Positions 61,375 to 64,000 of a DNA stretch of 64,000 nucleotides are shown in pieces. The notes below the pieces were generated by a model. That model was not told the DNA's origin. It was given only the letters and a program-made list of their open reading frames with translations, and did not search any database. The stretch comes from MED-G105 sp038522945 (GTDB taxonomy: Bacteria; Pseudomonadota; Alphaproteobacteria; Caulobacterales; Parvularculaceae), in NCBI GenBank assembly GCA_038522945.1, contig JBCBJV010000007.1, positions 124,001 through 188,000 on the forward strand, read 5' to 3'. Position numbers and translations under genes: made by a program. Position 1 is the first letter of the stretch; every line of letters starts with the position of its first letter.

Positions 61375-62475
61375 ATGCAAGCCACCAGTCCAAAAACGCC
61401 AGCGCCAACGATGACCCAGGCCGCCTCGCCCGCCGCGCGAGAAACCGTGTTCCTGCTTGGTAATGGCCCGTCGCTTGCCGGAATTGACTTAAGGGCGATC
61501 TCGCCCTTTCCAACGCTCGGCATGAACGCAGCCTACCGCTATTGGGACCAGATCGATTGGTGCCCGACATACTATGCCTGCCTGGATTTGACCGTTGGCC
61601 TCTCCCACAAAGACGAGATCGTTCGTCTTATTGAAGAAGAGCGCATTGAGAAACTTCTCCTGCGCGACAACCTGATCGAGACGCTCGGACCCGCTGCGAG
61701 AACCGACAGGGTCGTCAATTTCGATGCGCTTGCCGCCCGGTCTGACTTGTTGAGTATACCCCATCCGACCACCGGCAGTCACAGCGCGCTCTGGGCCAGT
61801 CATATGGGCTTTACCCGGATTATTCTGTTGGGCATTGATCTCCAGTACAAAGAATTTGTGGATGGCGCTGAAAAACGCAGCGGGATCGAACTGGAAATCA
61901 CCCGCGACAGCGACAACCCAAATTACTTCTTTGACGGATATCAGCGCCCGGGTGACCGCTACAATATTCCGAACCCACGCCCCGGTCTCCATGTGAACGC
62001 CTGGACCGCGGCGGGCCAACGCCTCAGCACCCATGGCGTGGAGGTCCTAAACGGTAACTCTTCATCCGCTATCGACATTTTTGCTTACGTTGACCCCGCG
62101 CGCGCCATGGCGGGTGATTTTGCGTCCAGTCCTGCGAAACGAGATCTGCCAACGATGCCGATGCACGAAGATCCCGCGAGCGTCGCCTCTTCGTCTTCGA
62201 AACGTTTGCGTGCGTTTCTGGCAAGCCAGGGAAAAATGATTGCCGCCGCTGCGACGATCATCCTTGCCCTGACGGCCCTCCTACCGCTGTTGCTCGGGGC
62301 GTCTCTTGTAACGAATGTACTGGGCGCGATTATCGGGCTCGGCTTGGCGCTGCTTTTAACCGCCGGGCTTTATGTCCGCCACGCGGTGCTTGCTCACCTT
62401 TTTAGGCTCACTCGGGATACCGACGCCCTAAAGGCGCGCATCCGTGATCTCGAACGCCGCCTCGGCGACAATTAG
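61375..62475 (+). CDS. GNGPSL-domain (DUF115/GT42-like) protein with C-terminal membrane helices
   Basis: 366 residues from the ATG at 61375; the longer frame reaches back across the divergent gene and is unlikely. The N-terminal domain has LLGNGPSLAGIDLRAISP at about residue 27 and a DNPNYFFDGYQRPGDRYN block, followed by NAWTAAGQRLSTHGVEVLNG. This is the same fold as the C-termini of the two giant GTs but more distant. The C-terminus has two membrane helices (IAAAATIILALTALLPLLLG; NVLGAIIGLGLALLLTAGLY) and a short coiled coil (LKARIRDLERRLGD), so it is membrane-bound. Possibly a transferase of a CMP-linked sugar; unknown. Confidence 0.84.
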   Translation: MQATSPKTPAPTMTQAASPAARETVFLLGNGPSLAGIDLRAISPFPTLGMNAAYRYWDQIDWCPTYYACLDLTVGLSHKDEIVRLIEEERIEKLLLRDNLIETLGPAARTDRVVNFDALAARSDLLSIPHPTTGSHSALWASHMGFTRIILLGIDLQYKEFVDGAEKRSGIELEITRDSDNPNYFFDGYQRPGDRYNIPNPRPGLHVNAWTAAGQRLSTHGVEVLNGNSSSAIDIFAYVDPARAMAGDFASSPAKRDLPTMPMHEDPASVASSSSKRLRAFLASQGKMIAAAATIILALTALLPLLLGASLVTNVLGAIIGLGLALLLTAGLYVRHAVLAHLFRLTRDTDALKARIRDLERRLGDN

Positions 62476-62725
62476 GCCAACAGTGACGGCTAGGCCCAGA
62501 GATTTACGACAGCCCCGCGGCTTAGCGCGCGGACGCCGACTACTCGCTGTTAACTATATTGGCGACTGAAAAACTTCATCATTCCGGTCTCGGCAAAAAA
62601 CTTATCGAACACCTCTCCTCTGCCCTTAGACTGGCGGCCATAAAGTTTCTCGCCCCAGTCCCGGCGGTTATGAGCGTCTACGGCGCGCCCGACGGACTGG
62701 CCCAGTATCGGAGCCGTCGCCCCTC

Positions 62726-63826
62726 ATGTTTCTTTCCCCGCGCCTTGGCCTTTCTTATCTTGCGCCTCAGCAGGCCCAAAAACACGTCACAGTCAATGAG
62801 ACCTTCCGCAAGCTTGATGCACTTGTGCAAACCGCTGCCACCTCAGCAACCGTCAGTACCGAGCCGAATACACCCGCGGAGGGGGAGACTTACATCTTGC
62901 CAGCAACGGCAAGCGGGGCTGCCTGGAGCGGGTTTGCCGAAGGCAGTCTCGCGGTCTTTCAAGATGGTGCTTGGGCGGAGATTAACCCCGCCACAGGTAT
63001 GTTAGCCTTCGTGAGCGACGTTGCGAGCGTGTTTGCTTTTGACGGAACCGTCTGGACTGCTGTCACCGGACGGCCGCAACTAACGGCCCCGACAACATTC
63101 CATGTTGATCCGGTCGCTGGAAGTGATACCTCAAGCGGCCTCGCCGCCGGGTCCGATGCGTTCCGCACCATTCAGGCAGCAATTGACCGGATCGCCTCCA
63201 TTGATCTTTCCGTACACGATGTGACCATTCAACTCGCGCCGGGGGTCTACACTGAAGGAGCAACCGTCAGCGGACCCTGGATTGGATCAGGTCAAGTCAG
63301 CCTGATCGGCGACCCGGACAATCCCGCGGCGACCCGGATCGAACCAACAGTGGACCATTGCCTGACGACAACAGGCGTCGGTGCGCGCCTACATGTAGAC
63401 GGCCTTGAACTCATCGCACCGGACGGGACCGCCCTTTTTGCCATCGACGGCAGCTTGCTTGAGTTCGACAACATCATATTTGGCGCGTGCGACAATCGCC
63501 ACATCCGAGCCTATGGTGCCCGGATTAGCGGCAAGCGCAGCAATTATCAGATCAAGGGCGGGGCCATTGCCCATATTTCTGCGGAAAACATGGGTCAGGT
63601 TGATGTCTTCGATGCGACCATCGAGATCATCAATACGCCCAATTTTTCCTCAGCCTTCATTGCTGCATTGATCATGTCTCTCGTGACCGCTTCGTCGTTG
63701 AGCTTCACTGGGTCCGCCACAGGCCGGCACTATCGGGGCGACCGCAACTCGATCATGTCGACCGGCGGGGTTACCCTTCCCGGCAACCAGTCCGGGACGC
63801 TTTCCTCCGGCGCACAGTTTTTGTAA
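62726..63826 (+). CDS. DUF2793-type protein with beta-helix-like repeats
   Basis: 366 residues. The N-terminus LSPRLGLSYLAPQQAQKHVT and NETFRKLDALVQTAATSATV is the DUF2793 domain found in GTA/phage-tail-linked and exopolysaccharide loci of alphaproteobacteria. A small repeated beta part (GSLAVFQDGAWAEINPATGM, AFDGTVWTAVTGRP) follows, then a beta-helix-like region (FRTIQAAIDRIASIDLSVHD, VTIQLAPGVYTEGATVSG, RLHVDGLELIAPDGTALFAI, IISGKRSNYQIKGGAIAHIS-like). It may be a secreted or surface carbohydrate-binding protein. No signal peptide is seen. No GTA genes are nearby. Confidence 0.8.
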   Translation: MFLSPRLGLSYLAPQQAQKHVTVNETFRKLDALVQTAATSATVSTEPNTPAEGETYILPATASGAAWSGFAEGSLAVFQDGAWAEINPATGMLAFVSDVASVFAFDGTVWTAVTGRPQLTAPTTFHVDPVAGSDTSSGLAAGSDAFRTIQAAIDRIASIDLSVHDVTIQLAPGVYTEGATVSGPWIGSGQVSLIGDPDNPAATRIEPTVDHCLTTTGVGARLHVDGLELIAPDGTALFAIDGSLLEFDNIIFGACDNRHIRAYGARISGKRSNYQIKGGAIAHISAENMGQVDVFDATIEIINTPNFSSAFIAALIMSLVTASSLSFTGSATGRHYRGDRNSIMSTGGVTLPGNQSGTLSSGAQFL

Positions 63827-63912
63827 GCGATAGGCTTTGCCGACGCCGCTATCCACCCGCCCCGCCCACATGAACCCCGCCCACATGAACGAAGCCCCTT
63901 GACGTCGCCCCC

Positions 63913-64000
63913 ATGACCCAAATCGATAAACTTGGCTTTGGCGCATCCAACCCCTGGGGCCTGCCCTGGCATTCGAGGGAGGAGGCACGCGCAGTTCTGC
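63913..64000 (+). CDS. Probable aldo/keto reductase, 5' end only
   Basis: A frame opens at 63913 with MTQIDKLGFGASNPWGLPWH and continues SREEARAVL to the window edge. The LGFGAS...GLP pattern with a following helix resembles the first strand and loop of aldo/keto reductases (Tim-barrel oxidoreductases using NADPH). Only 29 residues are visible, so the call is tentative. A short ribosome-like gacgtcgcccc precedes the ATG without a strong purine site. Confidence 0.45.
   Translation, partial: MTQIDKLGFGASNPWGLPWHSREEARAVL

Noticed and set aside
62559..63005. 148-residue frame overlapping the DUF2793 gene
   Set aside because: It is a shadow in another frame; the DUF2793 reading has the family motif.

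Overview
The window looks like chromosomal DNA from an alphaproteobacterium, probably marine. The clues are a Shemin-type 5-aminolevulinate synthase (hemA), the yajC-secD-secF order, a YajQ homologue, an alphaproteobacterial type-A RNase P RNA and several proteins with exosortase (PEP-CTERM-like) sorting tails. The genus is not certain; a Parvularcula/Hyphomonas-type organism would fit. I see no tRNA or rRNA genes, phage, transposase, integrase or CRISPR array.

Layout. 1-16 kb is mostly housekeeping and lipid-related: secF (cut by the window edge), secD, yajC, an Ada-like repair protein, a BKACE enzyme, a KAS/ACP pair, yajQ, a thioesterase, a TadG-like VWA protein, rnpB, an exosortase substrate, a Glu-Pro repeat membrane protein, purD, a MEST-like hydrolase and an APH-family kinase. 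16-21 kb holds a secreted beta-helix/LamG protein, hemA and a succinylglutamate desuccinylase-family gene. 21-45 kb is a surface-glycan locus: rmlB-rmlA-rmlC without rmlD, glmS, four stand-alone GT2 glycosyltransferases, a five-gene operon with a NeuA-like CMP-sugar synthetase, a sulfotransferase, a Wzm/Wzt ABC exporter, two giant multidomain glycosyltransferases and a membrane-anchored coiled-coil methyltransferase. Three exosortase-type substrates lie in or near it. 45.7-47.5 kb is one isolated gene for an acidic secreted protein whose codon choice suggests very high expression. 48-59 kb is a nearly complete type II secretion system in two convergent blocks, gspJ-K-L-M-C-D-I forward and gspE-F-G-H reverse. 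59-64 kb holds more glycan genes: a GT4-FkbM fusion, a third GNGPSL-domain protein, a DUF2793/beta-helix protein and the start of a probable aldo/keto reductase.

How they work together. dTDP-sugar, amino-sugar and putative CMP-sugar supply could feed GT2 and GNGPSL (DUF115/GT42-like) transferases. The product would be sulfated or methylated and exported by Wzm/Wzt, whose ATPase has a C-terminal extension of the kind that binds glycans. The T2SS and exosortase substrates would deliver proteins to the same surface. The most unusual feature is the recurring GNGPSL domain (three genes) with a CMP-sugar synthetase operon, plus membrane-anchored coiled-coil enzymes that resemble chain-length rulers. 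This is my candidate for an undescribed glycan system; its substrate and product are inference.
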